Positions 1 to 6,415 of a stretch of DNA of 6,942 nt are shown piece by piece. Positions within the stretch are counted from its first letter, which is position 1, and every line of letters begins with the position of its first letter. Source of the DNA: Flavobacteriaceae bacterium (lineage in GTDB: Bacteria; Bacteroidota; Bacteroidia; Flavobacteriales; Flavobacteriaceae); assembly GCA_016763595.1 (NCBI GenBank), contig JAESTN010000237.1, positions 1 through 6,942 of the forward strand, written 5' to 3'. Below the pieces are notes generated by a model, which saw only the letters and a list, made by a program, of their open reading frames with translations, made no database searches and was not told where the DNA came from. A program made the translations under genes and the position numbers.

Positions 1-77
1 AGTGGCGGAATTGGTAGACGCGCTGGATTCAAAATCCAGTTTTTTCGGAAGTGCGGGTTCGATTCCCGCCTCGAGTA
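1..77 (+). tRNA. tRNA-Leu (anticodon CAA), 5' end cut by window edge
   Basis: The anticodon stem CTGGA (23-27) / TCCAG (35-39) closes the 7-base loop TTCAAAA, which puts the anticodon CAA at 30-32 and reads UUG leucine codons. A long class II variable arm (about 40-52) fits leucine. The T arm is GCGGG (53-57), loop TTCGATT, CCCGC (65-69). The 3' acceptor strand CTCGAGT (70-76) is followed by the discriminator A77. The next bases are CAA, so the 3' CCA is not encoded and must be added after transcription. The window opens with the last two bases (AG) of the 5' acceptor strand, so about five bases of the gene lie outside. Confidence 0.95.
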
Positions 78-78
78 C

Positions 79-108
79 AAAAACCTCAACATTTCTGTTG
101 AGGTTTTT
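79..108 (+). terminator. Rho-independent terminator after tRNA-Leu
   Basis: AAAAACCTCAACA (79-91) pairs with TGTTGAGGTTTTT (96-108) around the tetraloop TTTC. The stem is perfect and its 3' side ends in a T-run that continues to 109. It starts two bases after the tRNA discriminator base, so it ends the tRNA transcript. Confidence 0.9.
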
Positions 109-109
109 T

Positions 110-337
110 ATGTTTAATAGTTTAGACAACTCCTTGTCAGCAATCTTACTTTTAGCAACAATTCGAATTCATTAAACAGATCTAAACACGTTAAATAAGT
201 AATCAAAAAAAATAGTAATGTCTATCTAAGTTGTGAATCATTTTTAACTCAGCCAACCTACAACTTAAATAAACCACTTATTATGAGATGAATACTTAAT
301 TATTTTTATTAAATTCGAGTTGAGTATAAAAAATCAC
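110..337. other. AT-rich intergenic spacer, probable promoter region of the TPR gene
   Basis: This spacer lies between the tRNA terminator and the TPR gene and has no convincing coding content. A promoter for the TPR gene should lie here, because the terminator blocks read-through from the tRNA. I could not find a clean Bacteroidota-type promoter (TTG near -33 plus TAnnTTTG near -7). One 8-bp inverted repeat, TAAGTTGT (227-234) and ACAACTTA (260-267) with a 25-base spacer, is present but could be chance in such AT-rich DNA. Confidence 0.4.
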
Positions 338-1090
338 ATGATGAAAAAACTACTTTACGGATGTATACTAACCTTCCCCTTGTTTCTAATTGCACAGTCT
401 AACAATAATGCAATTGCCTATTACAATAAAGGCATTGAAAAATCCAAGTTAAAAAACCACAAGGGAGCAATAGCAGACTATACCAAAGCGATAGCGCTTG
501 ATACTAATTTTACGGATGCGTATTACAATAGAGGAATTTCAAAAGACGATTTAAAAAACTATAAGGGAGCAATAGCAGACTATACAAAAGTGATAGCGCT
601 AGACACTAATTATACAAATGCGTATTTCAATAGAGCCGTTTCAAAATATTATGTAGGTGACAAAAAAGGGGCTTGTAAAGACGCTACGAAAGCACAAGGA
701 CTGGGGTTTTATACTTCAAAATTAATCAAATTAACCTGCGACAAAACGGGTAAAAGCTATGCCTATTACAAGAAAGGCAATGCTAAAGCCAAGTTAAAAA
801 TCTATACTGGAGCTATCGTAGAGTATACCAATGCGATAAAGCTCAACCCTAATTACGCGAAAGCCTATCACAAAAGAGGCTATGCTAAACACGCATTAAA
901 AAAATATAAGGAAGCTATAGTAGACTACACCAAATCTATAGAGATTGACCCTAATTATACGAACTCTTATTTTGCAAGAGCCGTTTCAAGATATTATGTA
1001 GGAAACAAAAAAGGGGCTTGTAATGATGCTAAAAAAGCGAAAAAACTGGGGTTTGATGCTGCTGCTATAATCAAAGTAACTTGCAACTAA
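338..1090 (+). CDS. Exported TPR-repeat protein with duplicated 115-residue unit
   Basis: About 250 residues from ATG at 338. An upstream in-frame TTG at 320 is possible, but ATG 338 (or ATG 341) puts a standard signal peptide at the very N-terminus (MMKKLLYGC..., hydrophobic to about residue 19), so I prefer it. The mature part has four 34-residue tetratricopeptide repeats (about 25-58, 59-92, 140-173, 174-207) with the usual A-Y-x-x-G/R and A-I-x-D-Y-T-K-x-I-x-x-D/N-P/T-N-Y pattern. Each TPR pair ends in a half-TPR cap of the form GxKKGAC-x-DA...LGF...TC, with cysteines at 113/134 and 228/249, exactly 115 residues apart. TPRs bind proteins or peptides; the partner is unknown. The cysteine pairs could form disulfides in the periplasm (inference). 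It stands alone, converging on the lactonase gene. Confidence 0.88.
   Translation: MMKKLLYGCILTFPLFLIAQSNNNAIAYYNKGIEKSKLKNHKGAIADYTKAIALDTNFTDAYYNRGISKDDLKNYKGAIADYTKVIALDTNYTNAYFNRAVSKYYVGDKKGACKDATKAQGLGFYTSKLIKLTCDKTGKSYAYYKKGNAKAKLKIYTGAIVEYTNAIKLNPNYAKAYHKRGYAKHALKKYKEAIVDYTKSIEIDPNYTNSYFARAVSRYYVGNKKGACNDAKKAKKLGFDAAAIIKVTCN
461..629 (+). repeat. Tandem 102-bp DNA repeat inside the TPR gene
   Basis: The segment from 461 (AAGGGAGCAATAGCAGACTA...) recurs at 563, exactly 102 bp (34 codons) later, with only a few base differences over about 60 bases. The near identity at DNA level, including silent positions, points to fairly recent duplication or gene conversion of one TPR unit. Confidence 0.7.
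632..1060 (+). repeat. Direct repeat of the Cys-containing cap module (345-bp period)
   Basis: The sequence at 632 (AGAGCCGTTTCAA, then ATATTATGTAGG, then AAAAAAGGGGCTTGTAA) recurs at 977, a period of 345 bp or 115 codons. Similarity runs for about 80 bp through the GAC...GF region. This is the DNA trace of the duplication that doubled the two-TPR-plus-cap unit. The second copies of the TPRs themselves have drifted more. Confidence 0.65.
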
Positions 1091-1112
1091 CTACTTCTAT
1101 TCTCAAGAACAA

Positions 1113-1136
1113 GATAGCGCGGAAATGTTTTCCATG
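1113..1136 (+). repeat. Degenerate REP-like palindromic copy
   Basis: GATAGCGCGGA followed by the small hairpin GGAAA-TGT-TTTCC (1121-1133) matches the better-preserved repeat units 3' of it (GATAGCGC-GGATT-TGC-AATCC-GTG) at about 18 of 24 positions. I read it as a decayed third copy of the same element. The call depends on those neighbouring copies. Confidence 0.45.
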
Positions 1137-1141
1137 CAAAT

Positions 1142-1287
1142 CCCGATGGCGCGGATTTGCAATCCGTGTAAAACTAAAAGTAAATCATACAGATTAATTT
1201 ATAAACCACAACCGGTAACATGTCTGTAGTTTTTTTATGTTTTAAAAAATATAGCACGGACACGGATTGCAAATCTGCGCTATCGGC
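1142..1287. repeat. REP/BIME-like inverted pair in convergent intergenic region
   Basis: The arm at 1142-1169 (CCCGATGGCGCGG then ATTTGCAATCCGTGT) is the reverse complement of the arm at 1260-1287 at 25 of 28 positions. Each arm also carries its own hairpin: CGGATT-TGC-AATCCG (1152-1166) and its one-mismatch counterpart CGGATT-GCA-AATCTG (1263-1277). About 90 AT-rich bases separate the arms. GC-rich palindromes in inverted pairs between genes are the layout of REP/BIME elements, which single-domain Y1 transposases (RAYTs) mobilise. No transposase is present here, so it would be a non-autonomous copy. A MITE or a two-way transcription stop for the flanking convergent genes are alternatives. 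Confidence 0.6.
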
Positions 1288-1310
1288 ATCATAAGATGTA
1301 GTAAAGTTTT

Positions 1311-2186
1311 TTAAAAACTTCTCCCAGGATATTCCGCAAAAAAGGTTTCTATAATTCCTCTATCTGCAACAGTTACAAAACACTGTTTGTTTTCCCCACC
1401 ACCAAAAGAGATATTTGTAGGTTTCTTCCCTTTCAATTGTATTTCCCGAAGCAACGTACCGTTTGGATTAAAAATTGCCACAGTTCCTTTACCATACCTA
1501 CACACATATAAGTTCCCTTTAGAATCGCATCGCATTCCGTCCAATCCAAAATTAGTAAAAGAAGTAAAGAGTGTTTTATTTTTTAGTCTACCGTTTTTAG
1601 AAATGCTGTATTTCCATATCCTACGCTGAACAGATTCATTTGCATATAAGGTCTTTCCATCTGGCGCAACTTCAATGCCGTTGGTGGTTCCCATATCAGC
1701 TTCTAACAAGATAAATGTATTGTTTTTAACCATCCACAACTTACCTGTTTCGTTTGCCCAATTTGGATCACTTGCATATAGCGTTCCATTTGGAGAAATA
1801 GCCAAGTCATTGGGTTGATTTAATGTGGAGTCTGACGCAAATATCTGAACCTTTTTTTCACCATTCTTTATCATCAGAATATTATGGCTTACATAATCTG
1901 CAATAAACATATTGTTGTTTTGATCGAACCGGATTCCGTTGCCAATACTTCCATTTGGAAGGGTAACAAAAAGAGACGCATTTCCTTTTTTATCAACGAT
2001 ACCAATAGTTCCTTCCTCTTTATAATTGACAGCATATAGATTCCCATTATTATCTACGGCTGGTCCTTCTATGCCTGCTGTGAATTCATTTTCGGTTGTA
2101 AAATCGGTACTAACCAAACTGATTTCTTTTTTACAGGAACCTATAATTAGAAGTGAAAAAAGAAGTTTATAAAAGCTTTTAATCAT
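1311..2186 (-). CDS. SMP-30/gluconolactonase-family lipoprotein
   Basis: A 291-residue predicted lipoprotein. Residues 1-17 form a signal peptide ending in the lipobox LIIGSC, so C18 would be lipidated; the following KKE is typical of Bacteroidota lipoproteins. The rest is a six-bladed beta-propeller of the SMP-30/gluconolaconase/LRE type with repeated D-x-x-G-N-L-Y blade motifs. The metal-site residues expected for the family are visible: E40 (EGPAVD), N126 (QPNDLA) and/or N169 (TNGIEV), and D216 (GLDGMRCD). Known members hydrolyse sugar lactones or related esters using a divalent metal; the substrate here is not evident. It is 89 bases downstream of the GH20 gene but behind a strong terminator, so it probably has its own promoter. 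The first 30 bases upstream hold no clear one. Confidence 0.85.
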   Translation of the reverse strand: MIKSFYKLLFSLLIIGSCKKEISLVSTDFTTENEFTAGIEGPAVDNNGNLYAVNYKEEGTIGIVDKKGNASLFVTLPNGSIGNGIRFDQNNNMFIADYVSHNILMIKNGEKKVQIFASDSTLNQPNDLAISPNGTLYASDPNWANETGKLWMVKNNTFILLEADMGTTNGIEVAPDGKTLYANESVQRRIWKYSISKNGRLKNKTLFTSFTNFGLDGMRCDSKGNLYVCRYGKGTVAIFNPNGTLLREIQLKGKKPTNISFGGGENKQCFVTVADRGIIETFFAEYPGRSF

Positions 2187-2217
2187 TGGTACTGTTTTTT
2201 ATAATTGAGAATAGCGT

Positions 2218-2265
2218 AAAAAAATGCTAAGTATCAAAGAAACCAAACTTCTCTGACACTTAGCA
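2218..2265 (-). terminator. Rho-independent terminator after the GH20 gene
   Basis: Read on the minus strand, TGCTAAGTGTCA (2265-2254) pairs with TGATACTTAGCA (2236-2225), with a single G-U wobble. The stem extends inward through GAGAA/TTCTT, giving about 17 bp with a 7-base loop, and seven T residues (2224-2218) follow. It begins 10 bases after the GH20 stop codon. It should end the NagB-GH20 transcript and isolate the lactonase gene. Confidence 0.92.
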
Positions 2266-2275
2266 GGCCTCACAT

Positions 2276-4312
2276 TTAATACTTTTTTATAAAGGTGTTT
2301 TTTAACTTCGTTAGAGAATTAATAAGTACAACCGCTACATCTTCAATCGGTTTTCTTAGCTCATGTATTGCTGAATTAACAGCACTATCATTCAATCTTG
2401 ACTTCTCTTTAAGCGCTTTGTAAAACAGTTCAGAAACCGCATTCAAATTCGAGTATAATGGTCTTAGCTTTTCAAGCTTTGGATTTGACTTCAATTTTTG
2501 AAATTGAGAGTACCCTTTTATCCACTTTTGAAAGAAATACATCAATTTTTTCTGTGTCTTTTCTGTTGGATTTTTAAGATGTCTGTCTACAACCTTTGCA
2601 AAATAAAACGCATCTACTGCATCTGCAGTACAGGCATCTGCAAACAACACAAAAGGCGAATATGTTTGATACTCTGTGCCTCCACTATTTCTAGAATAGA
2701 TTTTTAGAGGTTCAGAGATTTCACTTAAAATAGTTAAAGAGTTTGTGTTTTGATTTTGCGTAATATTTCTAAGAATAACATTTTTATTTCTTAGATGTGT
2801 AAGCCCCAATTCTTCTAATTGAAAACTAACAACGTTCAATCTTTTAAACATGTTGTCAACATCTGTAACAGACTTTTGAGACCAATATCGTTCTGCGATA
2901 GCAGCCGTTCTTGGCCATATTCTTGAATCAACAGTTAATGGCGTTACTAGTTCGCTCCACATGGTTGTTTCTCCTCCTAAAATTCGAGCTCTTTCTTGTT
3001 TTGTCAACACGGCATCACCAATGGGGTCTACACCATAATGATGTTTTACAGACAACATTCTATCTATATAATAGCCATTAGACAATACAGATTGGTATCC
3101 TTTTTTTGCCGCTTCAATCAACGTACTTTCCTTAAGTCCTTCATGGGTTCCGCGCCAAGAATGAATTACTGCTGTTGTTGGCATTGTTGGAGTCATAATC
3201 TCGTCCCAACCCATTAATTTTTTATTCAACTTCAATAAGATTTTTTCTAATTTAATATTGAAATAGGTCTGTAAATCGTGATTGGTTTTTAAATGATGTT
3301 TCTTTTTAAATGCTGTAATTTCTTTACTCTCTGACCAATGTTTGCCTTCATTCTCATCTCCTCCAATATGAAAATATTCATCTGGAAACAAAGGGGCAAT
3401 TTCTGTAAATAAATTCTTTAAAAAGACATAGGTTTCATCATTTGTAGGATCTAATGTAGGATCAAAAACACCTGCATTTCTTTCTATAGAATACTCGTAC
3501 CCTTCTTTACTACCCAATGCTGGATAGGCTGCTAAAATAGCAGATGCATGACCAGGGACATCAAATTCTGGAATGACACGAATTCCTAATCTTGTTGCAT
3601 ATTTTACCACATCTTTAATTTGTGCTTGTGTATAATACAATCCGTCAGATCCTAATTGATGTAATTTTGGATATACTTTAGACTCCACTCTAAACCCTTG
3701 GTCATCTGTCAAGTGCCAATGAAAAACATTCATTTTAACAGCTGCCATTGCATCTAAGTTTCTTTTTATCACTTCAACGGGCATAAAATGTCTAGCAACA
3801 TCTATCATCAACCCTCTCCATAAAAACCGAGGAGCATCCGTTATAGAAACACCAGCAAAATAGGTTGTATGCTTCCTGTTTTTTACCAATTGCAAAAGGG
3901 TCTCTAATCCTCTTATGGCGCCAATATCTGTAGTCGCATTTAATAAAATCTGCTTGTTTTTTACGTCTAAAGTGTATGATTCATCAACCCCTAAAATTGG
4001 AGCAACCACATTGCTAAAACTAATTTGTAACGATGAAATTTTATTATTTTTAGACGGGAATCCATTTTTAAAAAAAACGCCTGTTCTATTAGACAGTCTT
4101 CTTAAAAATTTGGTTGCCGCATGTGTCACCTTCGTTTCATTCCCATAATTTATCTGAATCGTGAAATCTACTGTGATTAAAAACTTCTCAGAATTTTCGC
4201 TAATTTCTTTTGGCCAAGGCATTAAATCGAGCGTTTTTGACAATTGGTGTTGCGAAAAACTATGCTGTGTAAAGATCCCAACAAGTAGTAGTAATAGTAG
4301 TCGTTTTATCAT
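2276..4312 (-). CDS. GH20 beta-N-acetylhexosaminidase, exported
   Basis: A 678-residue family GH20 glycosidase that removes terminal beta-linked GlcNAc (or GalNAc) from oligosaccharides by substrate-assisted catalysis. Residues 1-20 are a signal peptide with a run of six leucines and no lipobox cysteine, so the enzyme is probably periplasmic or secreted. About 28-160 is the GH20b-type N-domain (MPWPKE...). The catalytic barrel starts at 161 (PRFLWRGLMIDVARHF), followed by HWHLTDDQGFR (198-208), PEFDVPGHA (249-256), and the HIGGDE motif with the catalytic pair D319-E320. Active-site tryptophans in GWDE (369), WRG (386) and TMWSE (452) are present. Residues about 550-678 form a helical C-terminal region common in Bacteroidota GH20s. 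All key residues are intact. The gene starts 9 bases after the NagB-fusion stop codon, so the two form an operon. Chitobiose or larger chitooligosaccharides are likely substrates (inference); N-glycans or murein fragments are alternatives. Confidence 0.95.
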   Translation of the reverse strand: MIKRLLLLLLVGIFTQHSFSQHQLSKTLDLMPWPKEISENSEKFLITVDFTIQINYGNETKVTHAATKFLRRLSNRTGVFFKNGFPSKNNKISSLQISFSNVVAPILGVDESYTLDVKNKQILLNATTDIGAIRGLETLLQLVKNRKHTTYFAGVSITDAPRFLWRGLMIDVARHFMPVEVIKRNLDAMAAVKMNVFHWHLTDDQGFRVESKVYPKLHQLGSDGLYYTQAQIKDVVKYATRLGIRVIPEFDVPGHASAILAAYPALGSKEGYEYSIERNAGVFDPTLDPTNDETYVFLKNLFTEIAPLFPDEYFHIGGDENEGKHWSESKEITAFKKKHHLKTNHDLQTYFNIKLEKILLKLNKKLMGWDEIMTPTMPTTAVIHSWRGTHEGLKESTLIEAAKKGYQSVLSNGYYIDRMLSVKHHYGVDPIGDAVLTKQERARILGGETTMWSELVTPLTVDSRIWPRTAAIAERYWSQKSVTDVDNMFKRLNVVSFQLEELGLTHLRNKNVILRNITQNQNTNSLTILSEISEPLKIYSRNSGGTEYQTYSPFVLFADACTADAVDAFYFAKVVDRHLKNPTEKTQKKLMYFFQKWIKGYSQFQKLKSNPKLEKLRPLYSNLNAVSELFYKALKEKSRLNDSAVNSAIHELRKPIEDVAVVLINSLTKLKNTFIKKY

Positions 4313-4321
4313 ATGCTGTTT

Positions 4322-6256
4322 TTAAAAATGATACCGCTTAAAGGCTTCTATCGCTGCGTAATCCGCTAGTCCTAAATCGTTATATCTTTTTGCAGTTAAT
4401 CTATTTCTATCTTCTACACGTACCCAAAATTCTCTTGAATCGTCTCCTTGAAACATCACGCCGTCTTTTTGAGATTGATGGTAAAAAATTGCATGTCTCT
4501 TTTTTAATACTTGATCTGGACTCATTGGAACCGCCATTTCAATTTCGTGTGGCTCCCACTCATGCCAAGCTCCACGATACAACCAAACCCAGCAATCGCT
4601 CATGTATTCTTTGACTTTCAATTCGTCAACAGCTTCAAAAATGGCATCTAAACAAACCTTATGTGTTCCATGTGGATCTGCCAAATCTCCTGCTGCATAA
4701 ATTTGATGCGGCTTAATTTCATCAATCAGATTACTAACAATATCAATATCTGCTTGAGATAAGTTTGCTTTTTTCACGGTTCCTGTTTCATAAAAAGGCA
4801 AATCTAAAAAGTGTACATTTTTATCTGGCAACTCTAAATACCTAGTCGCAGCAATAGATTCACTTCTACGAATCATTCCTTTTAATTTTCTGGTATCTAA
4901 AGAGTCTGGTTCATTTTTATTTTTAGAATTCAATGCTGCTATGATGCCGTCAATTTTAGAAGACTCTATTTGAAGAGACTTGGTTACTTCTGCAAATTTC
5001 AAGGCTTCTTCATCAGAAACAGCAATATTCCCAGAGGTTTGATAGGCAATATGAACCTCGTGTCCTTGCTCTACCAATCTATCAAAAGTTCCTCCCATAG
5101 AAATTACATCATCATCTGGATGTGGACTAAATATGAGTACTCTTTTCTTAGATGGACTTGTTCTTTCTGGTCTATGTGTGTCATCAGCATTTGGCTTTCC
5201 TCCTGGCCAACCAGTAATTGTATGCTGAATACTATTAAACATTTTTATGTTTAAATCATACGCAGTTCCTTCTTCAGCCAGCAGATCTGACATTCCGTTA
5301 TTATTGTAATCTTTGTCTGTAAGCTTTAAAATTGATTTGTTTAACAACCCACTTAGCCAAACAATTGCTTTTTTAATTAAATCATCATTCCAAATACACG
5401 AAGCAACCAACCAAGGAGTTTTTACTCTTGTTAATTCTGAAGATGCTTCTGCATCCATAATTACGGTTGTGTTTGCATGTCTTTGTAAATAGGTAGCTGG
5501 TATTTCAGAAGTAATTTCTCCCTCTATTGTTTGGTTGATTACACCTGCTTTATTAATACCCCATGCAAGTAATACAATTCTTTTCGCATTTCTAATCGTA
5601 CCAATTCCCATAGTAATGGCTCTTCTTGGCACATTATCTATTCCTAAGAAAGATGGAGCTGCATCTGCTCTAGTAACATGGTCTAAGGTAATACTTCTTG
5701 TTCCTGAATTGTAATGTGATCCCGGTTCGTTAAAACCAACATGACCAGTTCTTCCAATTCCTAACAATTGAAAGTCCAATCCTCCCAACGTTTTTATTTT
5801 CATATCATAATCAATACAGTATTGATATAAATCATCAGAACTTACGGTACCACTTGGAACATTAATATTCTCGGGTAACATATCAATATGATTGAATAAA
5901 TGTTCGTGCATAAAATAAAAATAACTCTGAATATTTTCAATTTCCATTGGATAATATTCATCTAAGTTAAAGGTAACAACGTTAGAGAAGCTTAATCCAT
6001 CTTCCTTATGCATTCTTACCAATTCTTCATACACCTTTATTGGAGATGAACCTGTAGCCAATCCTAAAACACAGGGTTTATTTTGTGCTTGTTTCGAACG
6101 AATTAAATCAGCTATTTCTTCTGCAACAATTTTTGAGGCTTCTAAAGAATTATGAAAAATAACATTGTGAATTTTTTCAAAACGAGTTTCTTCAAATTGC
6201 CCTGCAGCTTGATGCTTTATCTTATTTTGATCTGTATTAAGTAATTGCTTGCCCAT
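4322..6256 (-). CDS. nagB: NagB-type glucosamine-6-phosphate deaminase fused to PIG-L/LmbE deacetylase-like domain
   Basis: A 644-residue cytoplasmic two-domain protein without a signal peptide. Residues about 30-305 match glucosamine-6-phosphate deaminase (NagB), which converts GlcN-6-P to fructose-6-P plus ammonia. Classical NagB is about 266 residues. Visible motifs are GLATGSSP (65-72, phosphate loop), FNLDEY (96-101, with the general-base Asp D99), GRTGHVGFNEP (168-178, with H172 and E177), and K236. Compared with E. coli NagB, Asp141 is Thr170, Lys160 of the allosteric site is Ile189, and phosphate-binding Arg172 aligns with Pro201. Residues about 372-640 are a PIG-L/LmbE domain with SPHPDDD (377-383) and HGTH (529-532) as probable zinc ligands; this family deacetylates amino-sugar substrates. 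The fusion hints at deacetylation and deamination in one polypeptide, which is unproven. The long form is, as I recall, a common Bacteroidota architecture. The gene symbol follows the N-terminal domain and may overstate the activity. Confidence 0.88.
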   Translation of the reverse strand: MGKQLLNTDQNKIKHQAAGQFEETRFEKIHNVIFHNSLEASKIVAEEIADLIRSKQAQNKPCVLGLATGSSPIKVYEELVRMHKEDGLSFSNVVTFNLDEYYPMEIENIQSYFYFMHEHLFNHIDMLPENINVPSGTVSSDDLYQYCIDYDMKIKTLGGLDFQLLGIGRTGHVGFNEPGSHYNSGTRSITLDHVTRADAAPSFLGIDNVPRRAITMGIGTIRNAKRIVLLAWGINKAGVINQTIEGEITSEIPATYLQRHANTTVIMDAEASSELTRVKTPWLVASCIWNDDLIKKAIVWLSGLLNKSILKLTDKDYNNNGMSDLLAEEGTAYDLNIKMFNSIQHTITGWPGGKPNADDTHRPERTSPSKKRVLIFSPHPDDDVISMGGTFDRLVEQGHEVHIAYQTSGNIAVSDEEALKFAEVTKSLQIESSKIDGIIAALNSKNKNEPDSLDTRKLKGMIRRSESIAATRYLELPDKNVHFLDLPFYETGTVKKANLSQADIDIVSNLIDEIKPHQIYAAGDLADPHGTHKVCLDAIFEAVDELKVKEYMSDCWVWLYRGAWHEWEPHEIEMAVPMSPDQVLKKRHAIFYHQSQKDGVMFQGDDSREFWVRVEDRNRLTAKRYNDLGLADYAAIEAFKRYHF

Positions 6257-6258
6257 AG

Positions 6259-6294
6259 TTTACATTAACTTTTACGATATATAGTAAATGTAAA
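6259..6294 (-). promoter_or_regulatory. 36-bp dyad just upstream of the NagB-fusion start, possible operator or leader hairpin
   Basis: TTTACATTAACT (6259-6270) and AGTAAATGTAAA (6283-6294) form an inverted repeat matching at 11 of 12 positions around a 12-base spacer. The near edge lies two bases from the ATG (6256 on the minus strand). The position and symmetry would suit a dimeric repressor site, or an mRNA hairpin that shields the start codon. Its high AT content lowers its significance. No clean Bacteroidota -33/-7 promoter could be assigned upstream. Confidence 0.4.
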
Positions 6295-6347
6295 TATTCC
6301 TTATTTCTGGTGTAATTTTTTTCGACAAAAAACACAAAAACTCCTAT

Positions 6348-6383
6348 AAAAAACAAAGCGGAAATATAAATATTTCCGCTTTG
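6348..6383 (-). terminator. Rho-independent terminator after the SusD-like gene
   Basis: On the minus strand, CAAAGCGGAAATA (6383-6371) pairs perfectly with TATTTCCGCTTTG (6366-6354) around a 4-base loop, followed by six T residues (6353-6348). It starts 32 bases after the SusD-like stop codon, so the NagB-GH20 pair is likely at least partly transcribed from its own promoter in the remaining 91 bases before its ATG. Confidence 0.92.
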
Positions 6384-6415
6384 CATTAATTAATCAAATA
6401 AAATTTGTGGACTCT

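Noticed and set aside
1..77. tRNA-Leu as an attachment site for an integrated element
   Set aside because: I found no repeat of the tRNA 3' end elsewhere in the window and no integrase, so nothing supports an island boundary here.
110..175. Small open frame of 21 codons starting with ATG in the tail of the tRNA terminator
   Set aside because: It begins inside the terminator, has no visible ribosome-binding context, and its AT-rich composition is that of the spacer.
227..267. 8-bp inverted repeat TAAGTTGT / ACAACTTA upstream of the TPR gene as an operator
   Set aside because: The arms are short and AT-rich with a 25-base spacer; such repeats are expected by chance here.
1203..1237. Possible terminator for the TPR gene (AAACCACA ... 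TGTAGTTT followed by a T-run)
   Set aside because: The stem has an internal C-A mismatch and is weak. It may work as a terminator within the REP-like region, but I cannot support it as a feature.
1304..1320. Perfect palindrome AAGTTTTT-T-AAAAACTT overlapping the lactonase stop codon as a terminator
   Set aside because: The stem is almost entirely A-T and overlaps the end of the coding region; it lacks the GC-rich stem plus separate T-tract seen in the other three terminators.
2498..4148. Plus-strand open frames of about 70-80 codons antisense to the GH20 gene
   Set aside because: Their predicted products have no recognisable domain, and they lie opposite a gene with full family motifs, so they are shadows of its codon use.
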